Source of the DNA: Treponema sp.
GTDB taxonomy: Bacteria > Spirochaetota > Spirochaetia > Treponematales > Treponemataceae
Assembly (NCBI GenBank): GCA_014803985.1
Contig: JAAVAO010000051.1
Coordinates: forward strand, 119,035 to 183,034
Direction of reading: 5' to 3'
Length of the DNA: 64,000 nucleotides
The first letter of the stretch is position 1. Each line of letters starts with the position of its first letter. The position numbers were made by a program, and so were the translations under genes. This document shows positions 1 through 7,830 of this stretch, piece after piece. The notes under the pieces are model-generated. The model ran no database searches and was not told the origin of the DNA. It worked only from the letters and a program-made list of their open reading frames with translations.

Positions 1-603
1 TATTCTAATGGGTTTGAAGCCTTCATATTCAATTGTCACTTGAGACTTTGCATCTGGGCGAAGCCATGCAATTTCACCGGATTTTCGCAACTCCGTTGCC
101 CTTTGTAAAATCTTATGAGAGTATATCAATGTTGCAGGCATATATTCAGGCGTTTCATTTGAGGCGAATCCAAACATCATTCCTTGATCTCCAGCCCCTT
201 GTTCCCCTTTAAAAAGGCCAGTTCCTTCAACTCCTTGCGCAATATCCTCGGACTGAGCGTGCAATGTGTTTATGAATTTGCAATTTTTTGCATCAAGACC
301 AACATCTACAGAGTTGTAGCCAATGTCGAGCGCCACTTTTCGTGCAATTTGTTCGGCATTTTCCATAATCCATTTTTTGTTTTCATTTGCATTGCTGCTT
401 ACAAATTTTATTTCCCCGCCGACTAAAATTAAATTTGTTGTGGAAAATGTTTCGCAGGCAACATGAGCATTTGGATCACGTTTTAGGCAGGCATCAAGAA
501 TTGCATCACTGATTTGATCACACAGTTTGTCTGGATGCCCTTCTCCAACTGATTCAGATGTAAATAAGTAGTGATTTGATTTTGTAGAAGAAATAAGGTT
601 CAT
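1..603 (-). CDS. metK: S-adenosylmethionine synthetase, N-terminal part (runs off left edge)
   Basis: Makes S-adenosylmethionine from methionine and ATP in the cytosol. The 201 visible residues start [20 protein letters not shown] and contain the ATP-binding motif [18 protein letters not shown] and, further on, [15 protein letters not shown], both diagnostic of MetK. The C-terminal half lies beyond base 1. The start at 603 is supported by a very purine-rich Shine-Dalgarno sequence (GAGGAGGAGG, about 606-616). The gene is divergent from the RlpA-like gene. MetK supplies the SAM whose by-products are handled by mtnN and luxS further right. No SAM riboswitch is evident in the 225-base gap. Confidence 0.97.
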   Translation of the reverse strand, partial: MNLISSTKSNHYLFTSESVGEGHPDKLCDQISDAILDACLKRDPNAHVACETFSTTNLILVGGEIKFVSSNANENKKWIMENAEQIARKVALDIGYNSVDVGLDAKNCKFINTLHAQSEDIAQGVEGTGLFKGEQGAGDQGMMFGFASNETPEYMPATLIYSHKILQRATELRKSGEIAWLRPDAKSQVTIEYEGFKPIRI

Positions 604-828
604 AGACCTCCTCCTCTTTAGCATGAATTTACAGGATAAAAATCCTGTTCCGATCTGCAATTTGGAAAAATCATCGGATTGGATATATAAACTATATAAA
701 AAAGTATGAAAAATTTCAAGACGTGTGTTTATTGCATATACGATCAGTATACAGTGATAGTATCATTATTGTTGTGTAATGAGTGCGGTTTAAATAATTT
801 TTTTTTACAGAATGCCGATACTGTTTGT

Positions 829-1593
829 ATGAAAAAATATGCTTTACTATTATTAACTGCGTTTTTTGTCGCAGAAATTGGGTTTTCTCTGGAAGTGTAT
901 AAAAAAAATGCAATTGCATCGTTTTACGGGGCGGATTTTCACGGAAAAAAGACGTCCAACGGCGAGCTTTTTGATATGAACAAATTTACTTGTGCAAACA
1001 AAGAATTGCCGTTCAATACGATTTTAAAGGTGACAAATCTTGCAAACAATAAGACGGTGCAGGTGCGAGTGAATGATAGAGGGCCTTTTGTTGTCGGCAG
1101 GGATATTGATCTTTCAACTGCGGCGGCAAAAGAACTTGATATGATAAAGAGCGGAACAGCACATGTTAAAATTGAAGTTGTAAAGTACGGTGAAAATACA
1201 AAGTTGAGCGCGGAAACTGCTGAGGGTGCAAAAAAAATTATGGCAAAAAAAATAAGCGAGTCCCAAGCAAAACCATCGAAGACAAAAACAACAACGGTAA
1301 ATTCCGCGTCTAAAATTTCATCGCAAAAACAGCCGGCATCCACTGTGTCTACCGCAGAAAAAAAACAGTGGGATATTCAGATTGCATCTTTTTCAAGCGT
1401 AGACAGCGCAAAGAAATGTGCCGATACCCTTTATAAAAAGGGCTTTAGAAATATTTGCTATCAAACAACAAAAAGTGCAGTCCGCGTTGTTATAACAAAA
1501 GTGCCGTCTTCAGAACTTGAAACAATAAAACGAAGATTGAGCGATGCGGGCTACACTGATTTTTTAATTAAGGAACGAAAGCCAACAAAATAA
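829..1593 (+). CDS. RlpA-like septal ring lytic transglycosylase family protein with SPOR domain
   Basis: Secreted peptidoglycan-associated protein of about 254 residues. A signal peptide (MKKYALLLLTAFFVAEIGFS) is followed by the double-psi beta-barrel of the RlpA family (YKKNAIASFYGADFHGKKTS ... VRVNDRGPFVVGRDIDLS, roughly residues 25-125), a low-complexity Lys/Ser/Thr linker, and a C-terminal SPOR domain (QWDIQIASFSSVDSAKKCAD to the end) of the kind that binds denuded glycan at division sites. The frame is open back to 706, but only the ATG at 829 puts the signal peptide at the N terminus. The Shine-Dalgarno sequence is weak. No lipobox Cys is visible, unlike classical lipoprotein RlpA. Lytic activity is inferred from the family only. 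Confidence 0.88.
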   Translation: MKKYALLLLTAFFVAEIGFSLEVYKKNAIASFYGADFHGKKTSNGELFDMNKFTCANKELPFNTILKVTNLANNKTVQVRVNDRGPFVVGRDIDLSTAAAKELDMIKSGTAHVKIEVVKYGENTKLSAETAEGAKKIMAKKISESQAKPSKTKTTTVNSASKISSQKQPASTVSTAEKKQWDIQIASFSSVDSAKKCADTLYKKGFRNICYQTTKSAVRVVITKVPSSELETIKRRLSDAGYTDFLIKERKPTK

Positions 1594-1601
1594 TAATGTG
1601 A

Positions 1602-1633
1602 GTAAAAATGTTTCTCGTGCGTTACATTTTTAT
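1602..1633. terminator. Possible bidirectional terminator between convergent genes
   Basis: An A-rich arm (AAAAATG) pairs with CATTTTT across a short loop, straddling the stop of the minus-strand MACPF gene and just after the stop of the RlpA-like gene. The stem is AT-only and weak, so this is a tentative call. Confidence 0.35.
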
Positions 1634-3139
1634 ACTTTGCATATAGGTTTTCTCCGCCAATTCATTATAGAGGTTTTTCAATGCCTCTTTTATGCTTTTG
1701 CTGTTTTTCGTTTCTGGAATTATGTTCCAAATTTCTGTGAATCCATAGTTTGTTAATCCAACGGCAACTTCTTCTTTTGACAGAGAGTTTATCCAGCCAC
1801 TATGACCGTCTTGCATGCTCTTTGTGTTGTCAAAAGTGATTTTGCTTGTATCTAAATAGGGGCTTCCTCCGCTTATTTTCAAAGTGAAGGTTTTAAACAT
1901 ATCGGAATGTTGCAGAGTTTCGTACACTTCAGTTTTGTATTTTATGTTTGTGTCAATTTTTCCGATGTTGTTAAGTTCAAGCTTAAAATTCACGCCAAGA
2001 TCGCTTTTGATAGATTCAAGAGTTTGCAAATCATTTGACGCGGTTGCATACATATATTCGTAGCGACCGCCATATTGCACGCCTGTTATGATGTGAGTTC
2101 CGTAATGTTCAAAAATATATGCAGCAAGGCTTTTCCAGTCTTCTTTTTCAAAATACTCTTTTGTTGATGGATTTTTTCCTTCCACCGTATTTTTGAATCC
2201 TTCAGAAAGATAGTCGATGAGCGGTATGTCAATCAATTGATAATAAAATGGATAACGGTAGTCAAAGAATGTGTAAAAAAGAGTGTGTTGCTTCTTTGTG
2301 ATTTCGGACTTTTCACTGTCGCTAAAACTGAACGCAAGGCTGTTTGAAAAAAGAGGAATTTTTTTACCGTCAATTTTGAGGTTTACAGGAATTTCCATAT
2401 TTTTTGCATTATTGTTTATGTATTCCTCTTGATTGCTTCCTGTTGTTTCGCCTGTTAATGTGTTTTCCTTGTTTTTTACTTTTACAATAAAGTCGATTTT
2501 CAGTTTTTCTGCGTCTAGAATCATCTCCCTTGTTTTTTCACTGGAATCGTAGTACGGACTTTTGATTACATCATATCCATAGCCAATGCCGCTTTCCATT
2601 AAAAGGTGATTCAAGGTCTTGTCCATAGCGAGAATTTCGCTTCCATCGGCGGTGAGAAGGCTTACACTTGGTGCACTCCCGTTTTCAGCGTTGTATTCAT
2701 CGTTCTTTTCATCCTCTTTTTCTTCGTTTTCGTTGTCTGTGTTGGACGCATTGTTTTCAGTTGGAGATAGCGTTGCGATTTTTAATGTTGCCGTTTTTTT
2801 GCTTGATGGTTCAGCATACGTTGCGGTTATAATATTGTCGCCATCAATCAAATTATAGGGAAAAGAAACAGTATACACTGCATCATTTGTCACGTCTTTT
2901 TGGGTTTTGTCTTCATAAATAGCGATTGCCACTATATCTTCTTTGAAAATTGTATTGCCAGCGGTATACGATGCTCTGTTTGTATTTTTTAGTGCGAGGG
3001 TGAACTCTGTCATTAAAGGTGCATTGTCATCATTTTCAGAACAAGAGAGAAACACAGTTCCAAAAGCAAAAAGAACAAGAAATTCCAACAGCCCCGCAGT
3101 AAAAACGCTTTTTAAATTGTTTATTTTCATATTATTCAT
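1622..3139 (-). CDS. MACPF-domain lipoprotein (smaller paralogue)
   Basis: 505-residue predicted lipoprotein. The N terminus has a hydrophobic signal ending in FGTVFLSCS, with the lipobox Cys near residue 33. One Ig-like module follows (about residues 40-125, ending TATYAEPSSKKTATLKIATL), then an acidic Asn/Glu linker. The rest resembles a membrane-attack-complex/perforin domain: around residue 346 it has YGTHIITGVQYGG, which fits the family signature Y-G-T-H-x(7)-G-G. It is followed by a 3' end with PETKNSKSIKEALKNLYNEL. A Shine-Dalgarno-like AGGAAAG precedes 3139. It lies 85 bases downstream of a much larger paralogue on the same strand, with a 10-bp hairpin between them. MACPF proteins form pores or act as effectors and adhesins; which applies here cannot be told from the sequence. 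Confidence 0.8.
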   Translation of the reverse strand: MNNMKINNLKSVFTAGLLEFLVLFAFGTVFLSCSENDDNAPLMTEFTLALKNTNRASYTAGNTIFKEDIVAIAIYEDKTQKDVTNDAVYTVSFPYNLIDGDNIITATYAEPSSKKTATLKIATLSPTENNASNTDNENEEKEDEKNDEYNAENGSAPSVSLLTADGSEILAMDKTLNHLLMESGIGYGYDVIKSPYYDSSEKTREMILDAEKLKIDFIVKVKNKENTLTGETTGSNQEEYINNNAKNMEIPVNLKIDGKKIPLFSNSLAFSFSDSEKSEITKKQHTLFYTFFDYRYPFYYQLIDIPLIDYLSEGFKNTVEGKNPSTKEYFEKEDWKSLAAYIFEHYGTHIITGVQYGGRYEYMYATASNDLQTLESIKSDLGVNFKLELNNIGKIDTNIKYKTEVYETLQHSDMFKTFTLKISGGSPYLDTSKITFDNTKSMQDGHSGWINSLSKEEVAVGLTNYGFTEIWNIIPETKNSKSIKEALKNLYNELAEKTYMQSIKM

Positions 3140-3172
3140 ATACTTTCCTTTACTTTTCTTGCAAACTTCATA

Positions 3173-3220
3173 TACATCTAGCGACGCAATTGTAGTCTCT
3201 TGCTGTTGCCGCTAGATGTA
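3173..3220. repeat. Perfect 10-bp inverted repeat between the two MACPF genes
   Basis: TACATCTAGC at 3173-3182 is matched by GCTAGATGTA at 3211-3220 with a 28-base loop. It could attenuate transcription or stabilise the upstream mRNA between the tandem MACPF genes. There is no long T run on either side, so a simple terminator is less likely. Confidence 0.6.
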
Positions 3221-3224
3221 AACT

Positions 3225-6200
3225 TTATTTAGTACTGGTTGTTCCAGAAACGCCGTTATTTCCATTTGTTCCATTTGGCACGGAGTGCGATACGGAACTT
3301 ACAATTTTTCCAAAACTACCGCCCTTCCCTGGCGTTGAATGGCAGTTGGTTTTTGATGCTGCGCCACAGTTTCCACCGTTACCACCATTGCCACTGCTAG
3401 ATGACCAAATAGGTGCAAGTGTGCATTCGCTTATTCCTGCTGCAATATGGCATTCTCCGCCATTTCCTCCGTTTCCTCCGGTTCCGCATTTTCCAGAGCC
3501 TGTTGTATTTCCTCCGTTGCCACCATTTCCACCTTCCCCGCATTTGTGGGGAGTGAGTTTTACATTATATATTGCATTTTTAAAAGGGGCGTCCACAAAT
3601 ATGCAGTAGTCGCTCGCTCCTCCCTTTCCTCCATGTCCTCCAGAACCAGCGTTTCCCCCATTTGCATCATCTCCTCCTGCCCCTCCATCTCCACCGTAGC
3701 CACCTTTTCCAGAGTGAAGAGATATGATTCCTGATTGCTTGTAATCCAATTTGGTTGTTATATACAGGGCGGCACCGCCTTTGCCACCGCTACCACCATT
3801 GCCACCCATTCCAGCAGAAATTCCAGCACTTGAATCTGCCGCTCTTCCTTGTGCACCGTTCCCGCCGTTTCCTCCGTCTCCACCATAACAAGTGAGATTT
3901 CCTGTCATATCAATTGTAAGATAGCCGGCGGAAATTGCCCTTGCTCCATCAGTTCCGTCTCCTCCGTTTTCTCCTGCATTTTTTCCGCTTGTGCCAAGAT
4001 GACCGCTTATGCTTGTGATTGTAAGATTTCCTTCTCCTGTTAATTTTAACTGTTTATATTTATCGAAGAAAATTGTTGCTACTGGCTTTGAGTTTACATC
4101 GTTGTTATTTGGAGAAATAGAGTTTTCACCCGTTATTTTCAGTGTTATTTCAGGAGTTTTTTCTCCAGAATATAAAATCGCAGACGTGCCTGCCTTTGCT
4201 TGAAAAGACATATCTATAAGTTCTATTTCAACTGGATTTTCCGCTTGTATGTCAATAAGGAGTCCAAGCATTTTTGAAGATATGGTTTCGTTATTGTTGT
4301 ATTTTTGATTGTATGCTCCTTTGATTATGTATTTAGTTTTTTTCACGCCACCAATGGCATCGACAACCGTAATAACTCCGTCTTTGTACACGTTTGCAAG
4401 TTGTTCATTTGAAAAGTTTGTGGGGGCAAAAAAATCTCTTCTTGGACTATTGGAATAGCAACTAGAAAAATCAAGAAGTACAACAGTGTCTTCCTCTGAG
4501 GTGGTGGAATCTATTGTGCCAGGCTGAGGGATGTTTGCTTTTGGGGCGTATTTTTCGATTATCGTGCTATAGACTTCCGCTGCGTCTGCCCTGTATTTTT
4601 CGATGATTGCGTTTGCTAGCGTTTCATAGCCTTGCGGTATTAACTCCCAAATTCCAAGCAAACCGTTGTTTGTAACGCCAACAGGAACCCAGTTGCTTGT
4701 TCCTGTTTCACTGTCAATGTCATTGAACGATTGTCGCCATTCTTGATACGCGTTTTTCATGCTACCGACAGTCCATCCGCCAGAATTTGATGCACCTCCC
4801 ATTATCACTGCGTTGAATTGACTTTCAACATTGTCGTTTTTTATAACCGTTTCTATTGTCTCTCCATTTTCCACCCCCGAAGAAATTCCTCCGCTTGCAC
4901 CTGAAATTCCAAGATCAAAAGAACATTTTACGCCTATATCTTTTTCGATTATTCCGATAAGTTCTGATGAGTCGGAGGCAAAGGCATAAGAATATTCATA
5001 GCGTCCCCCGAGATATATGCCTGTTATAAGGTGTGTTCCGTAGGTGTCTATTATGTATGCGGCTTGTTCTTCAACAGAAAGACCCTTTGTTTTGGAAGAT
5101 TCTCCTTTTACGTCTTCAAGAAAATTGTCCGAAAGAATGTGCTGGAATTTGTCCGGCGTAATGTTAACCACTTGAACATAATACGGCTTTCTGTAGTCAT
5201 AGTGAGTGTAGAACAGTTGATTTGACTTTGAAGTGAATTTTTCAATGTCAACGCTTTTAAAAGAAACCCCAATGCTTGCCGTAAAGACTTTAACCCCTCC
5301 GTTAAGCGAAATGTCTGGAATGTTCAGTGAATTTGAATAGTTTTCTGCATAGCCGCTGATAGCGTTGTTGATTACTTCGCCTGTCGTTGTGTTGTTGGAG
5401 TTTTTTACCTTTGATACATATTTTTCAGTCAGCTTTGAAGAATTGAGTATGCTCATAGTGCTTTTATATGACGTGTCAAAATAGGGGGCGGTAATCACAT
5501 TGAAGCCGAACCCAATTCCATAGGTGTTTAAAAGCGTTTGATTGTATGCAGGAATTGTACCGCCTTCTGTCGGATCAAATACTTCGCATTGCACTGTTAT
5601 AGGGAATGTATATTTTACCGTGATATTGTTTTCTGTGTATGAAAACTCAATATTTTTTGTGCTTTCATTGAATATTTCTGGAGAGAAGTCAAACCCCTTT
5701 TCAATTTTTTTGATGCTGCCGTCTGAATAAAGCGCGAGAAGAACAATTTTAGATGTATCAAGCGATTTTCCCGAAGTGTAAGCGTTTTGTCCAAAAACTT
5801 CTAGGGCAGTGAGCGTTGGAGGCGTTAATAGTGTGGAAGACTCGTTTTCACTTGTATTTGCAAAGACCGTGATTTTTAATGTGCAGGACTTTGTGATCGT
5901 TCCCTCTGTATAGGTGAATAAAATGTCGTTTTCTCCAAGGGAAAATCGTTCAGGTGCGCTATAATGTGCTTCGCTTGAAATGTCCTTTGTACTTCCATCA
6001 GAGTAAACGGCAAGAACTACTGTTTGTTTTTTGTCAAAGGATTCGCCTTGCGTGTATGATTTTAAACTTGCAGCGGTGACACTTTTTAACGAGATAGAAG
6101 CGTTGCTTTTTTGAATTACAGAAAGGGATATGTTATAGGTTATATCCTTGTATGTAATTGTCAATGTTGCTTTTCCATTATCGTCTGCGGTGACAAGGTC

Positions 6201-6674
6201 GATCGGGCTATACTCAATTTCGTTTAAGTCTATTTTTTCTACGTCGTAATTTGAGTAGTTTGCAAGAACTATGAGTTTGCTCATATCCGCTTTTTCACCT
6301 TCAATTTGCGGGGAAAGCTCCACTGTTTCAATAGATTTTAGTGTTCGCTCACCGACATTAATGCGCAATGTATAATTTGCACTGTTTCCTCCTTCAGAAT
6401 AAAAACAATTGATAAAACTGGTGTTTTTTTCAATGATTGATGGAGTGAATTGCACCTTGTCTGTAACAATTTCGTTGTGTCCATCTGAATATATTGCGAT
6501 GACAGATGCTTTTGGAGCGTCCCCAACACAATAGTCTAATTTTGCCTCCGTCACTTGTATGCTTTTTAGGGTTGGAGCTGAATTTTCGTCCGAATCGTCT
6601 GTTGAGCAAGAAGATACACAAATGAGCAGGAGCAATGCATAGAATATGCACAAGAGTTTGAATGTGTTTTTCAT
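3225..6674 (-). CDS. Large MACPF-domain lipoprotein with four Ig-like modules and glycine-rich tail
   Basis: 1149 residues. Lipoprotein signal MKNTFKLLCIFYALLLLICV with SSC lipobox. Residues about 36-360 hold four divergent copies of a bacterial Ig-like module (LKSIQVTEAKLDYCVGD..., LKSIETVELS..., LKSVTAASLKSYTQGE..., LTALEVFGQNAYTSGK...), each with a 'VxAxYSDG' core in most copies. Residues about 375-700 form the MACPF region; YGTHLITGIYLGG near residue 545 matches the perforin signature. From about residue 900 the tail is dominated by GGNGG/GGDGG/GGSGGKGG stretches interrupted by short beta-like segments, reminiscent of PE_PGRS or collagen-like surface proteins. AAGGACG precedes the ATG. 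It probably acts at the cell surface: the Ig modules as a spacer, MACPF as the effector, and the Gly-rich tail as an extended surface structure (inference). Confidence 0.85.
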   Translation of the reverse strand: MKNTFKLLCIFYALLLLICVSSCSTDDSDENSAPTLKSIQVTEAKLDYCVGDAPKASVIAIYSDGHNEIVTDKVQFTPSIIEKNTSFINCFYSEGGNSANYTLRINVGERTLKSIETVELSPQIEGEKADMSKLIVLANYSNYDVEKIDLNEIEYSPIDLVTADDNGKATLTITYKDITYNISLSVIQKSNASISLKSVTAASLKSYTQGESFDKKQTVVLAVYSDGSTKDISSEAHYSAPERFSLGENDILFTYTEGTITKSCTLKITVFANTSENESSTLLTPPTLTALEVFGQNAYTSGKSLDTSKIVLLALYSDGSIKKIEKGFDFSPEIFNESTKNIEFSYTENNITVKYTFPITVQCEVFDPTEGGTIPAYNQTLLNTYGIGFGFNVITAPYFDTSYKSTMSILNSSKLTEKYVSKVKNSNNTTTGEVINNAISGYAENYSNSLNIPDISLNGGVKVFTASIGVSFKSVDIEKFTSKSNQLFYTHYDYRKPYYVQVVNITPDKFQHILSDNFLEDVKGESSKTKGLSVEEQAAYIIDTYGTHLITGIYLGGRYEYSYAFASDSSELIGIIEKDIGVKCSFDLGISGASGGISSGVENGETIETVIKNDNVESQFNAVIMGGASNSGGWTVGSMKNAYQEWRQSFNDIDSETGTSNWVPVGVTNNGLLGIWELIPQGYETLANAIIEKYRADAAEVYSTIIEKYAPKANIPQPGTIDSTTSEEDTVVLLDFSSCYSNSPRRDFFAPTNFSNEQLANVYKDGVITVVDAIGGVKKTKYIIKGAYNQKYNNNETISSKMLGLLIDIQAENPVEIELIDMSFQAKAGTSAILYSGEKTPEITLKITGENSISPNNNDVNSKPVATIFFDKYKQLKLTGEGNLTITSISGHLGTSGKNAGENGGDGTDGARAISAGYLTIDMTGNLTCYGGDGGNGGNGAQGRAADSSAGISAGMGGNGGSGGKGGAALYITTKLDYKQSGIISLHSGKGGYGGDGGAGGDDANGGNAGSGGHGGKGGASDYCIFVDAPFKNAIYNVKLTPHKCGEGGNGGNGGNTTGSGKCGTGGNGGNGGECHIAAGISECTLAPIWSSSSGNGGNGGNCGAASKTNCHSTPGKGGSFGKIVSSVSHSVPNGTNGNNGVSGTTSTK

Positions 6675-7144
6675 TTTTTACGTCCTTGAGATTTTTAGAT
6701 TAAAAAGTTTGCTACGCAAACATACAAAATAAGCCCCGTCAATGGACAAGGGCTTTGTGTTTTATAAGGATTTTTCCTTTTTACCCCCTCGTGTATTGAT
6801 GTGCTTAGGATGGAAAAAGTGATTTTATAATTTTTAATTTTTTAGATAACATCCCAAGAGTCAGATGATTAGTTAGTGAAATAACGTAATAAAATGTCTT
6901 TAACTATATATATAGATTTTTTTAACCAAAAAACTGAAGTATTTTTAAAAAATTCTGAAAAAAAGTGAAAAAATTTTTATTTTTTTAACTTGAGATTTGA
7001 AAGCTGTTTTGGCAAATAGATTGCTTCGCCAGCATGCGGCATAGAAGTCTTATAACAATAAAACAGAAGACACATCGTTTTTTTCCTTGTTTCCGCCGCT
7101 ACCTTTGTCTTTGCACGTTTTTCGAGGGCTTCTCTATAATCTTG
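6675..7144. other. AT-rich intergenic region between MACPF gene and tetR
   Basis: 470 bases with no convincing gene. The only short frame on the plus strand at 7087-7296 overlaps tetR and has no Shine-Dalgarno sequence. It contains a hairpin at 6731-6755, a small GTTTG-CTAC-GCAAAC hairpin just before it, and a very A/T-rich stretch (6890-6990) that may hold the promoter of the MACPF lipoproteins on the minus strand. Confidence 0.5.
6731..6755 (-). terminator. Hairpin terminator, probable end of the GGDEF-tetR transcript
   Basis: AAGCCC pairs with GGGCTT, with an inner GTC/GAC pair and an AATG loop. On the minus strand it is followed by TTATTTTG. It sits about 390 bases downstream of tetR and 57 bases upstream of the MACPF start, so it could end the upstream transcript or act as a leader attenuator. 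Confidence 0.5.
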
Positions 7145-7828
7145 TTAAAAATGATGAGAGTTTGGTATCAATGGGATTAACCACTTGGTTACTGTATCAA
7201 CAATTTTGCCCAAAGCGGTGTTGTCTGTGGGCAGGGCAAAAAGACTTCCGACTCCGCTTTCAGGATTTTGGCGGACTGTTTCTTTTTTGTGGGTAATGTA
7301 CAAATCCAGTTGCTGAAATAAAAATGACGCAAGCCAATTTGATAGATCCTTGATCTCTTCAACGGAAAGGCACTCTAGTTTTCCGCGTGATGAAAACCCT
7401 TTCAATAGAATTGCAATTCCGCTTTCGATTTTTGAAAATTCTTTGTCGGCTATTGCGGATGCACGGCTGTTAAAATATTTTTCTGTGTGGATAAACGTAT
7501 AAATTTGAAAAAGAGGTTCTGCTTCATACAGTTGAACATATCGGCGAATGATTTTTTTAAATGTTTCCTGCGCCGATTCATCGAAAATTTTTCCATCCTC
7601 TAAAAGATTTTCAGGCAAAAAATTAAATGCGTTTAAATAGTCACTGCAATACAAGAGTGTCGCTTCATACATATCATCCTTGCTTTTAAAATGGTTATAC
7701 ATAGATGCTTTTTTTATTTGGATGCTATCGGCAATGTCTTGAAGAGATGTTGACCCTGCGCTTTTGTCAAAGGCACAAAAAAGGAAGGCGTTGATTATTT
7801 TTTCTCTTGAAATGCCCTTTTTTGCCAT
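7145..7828 (-). CDS. TetR/AcrR-family transcriptional regulator
   Basis: 227-residue DNA-binding regulator. The N-terminal TetR helix-turn-helix is clear: TSLQDIADSIQIKKASMYNH followed by FKSKDDMYEATL, in the usual position (residues 26-60). The remainder would be the all-helical ligand-binding domain, whose ligand cannot be inferred. The start lies 2 bases after the stop of the upstream diguanylate cyclase gene, so the two are almost certainly co-transcribed and translationally coupled. It may autoregulate the operon (inference). Confidence 0.9.
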   Translation of the reverse strand: MAKKGISREKIINAFLFCAFDKSAGSTSLQDIADSIQIKKASMYNHFKSKDDMYEATLLYCSDYLNAFNFLPENLLEDGKIFDESAQETFKKIIRRYVQLYEAEPLFQIYTFIHTEKYFNSRASAIADKEFSKIESGIAILLKGFSSRGKLECLSVEEIKDLSNWLASFLFQQLDLYITHKKETVRQNPESGVGSLFALPTDNTALGKIVDTVTKWLIPLIPNSHHF

Positions 7829-7830
7829 AG

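Noticed and set aside
604..705. SAM riboswitch before metK
   Set aside because: The leader is too short and lacks the conserved SAM-I core; only two small stems are visible.
3346..4043. Pro/Ser-rich frames on the plus strand opposite the MACPF gene
   Set aside because: They are the complement of the glycine-rich repeats (GGN codons read as Pro/Ser); no ribosome binding site.
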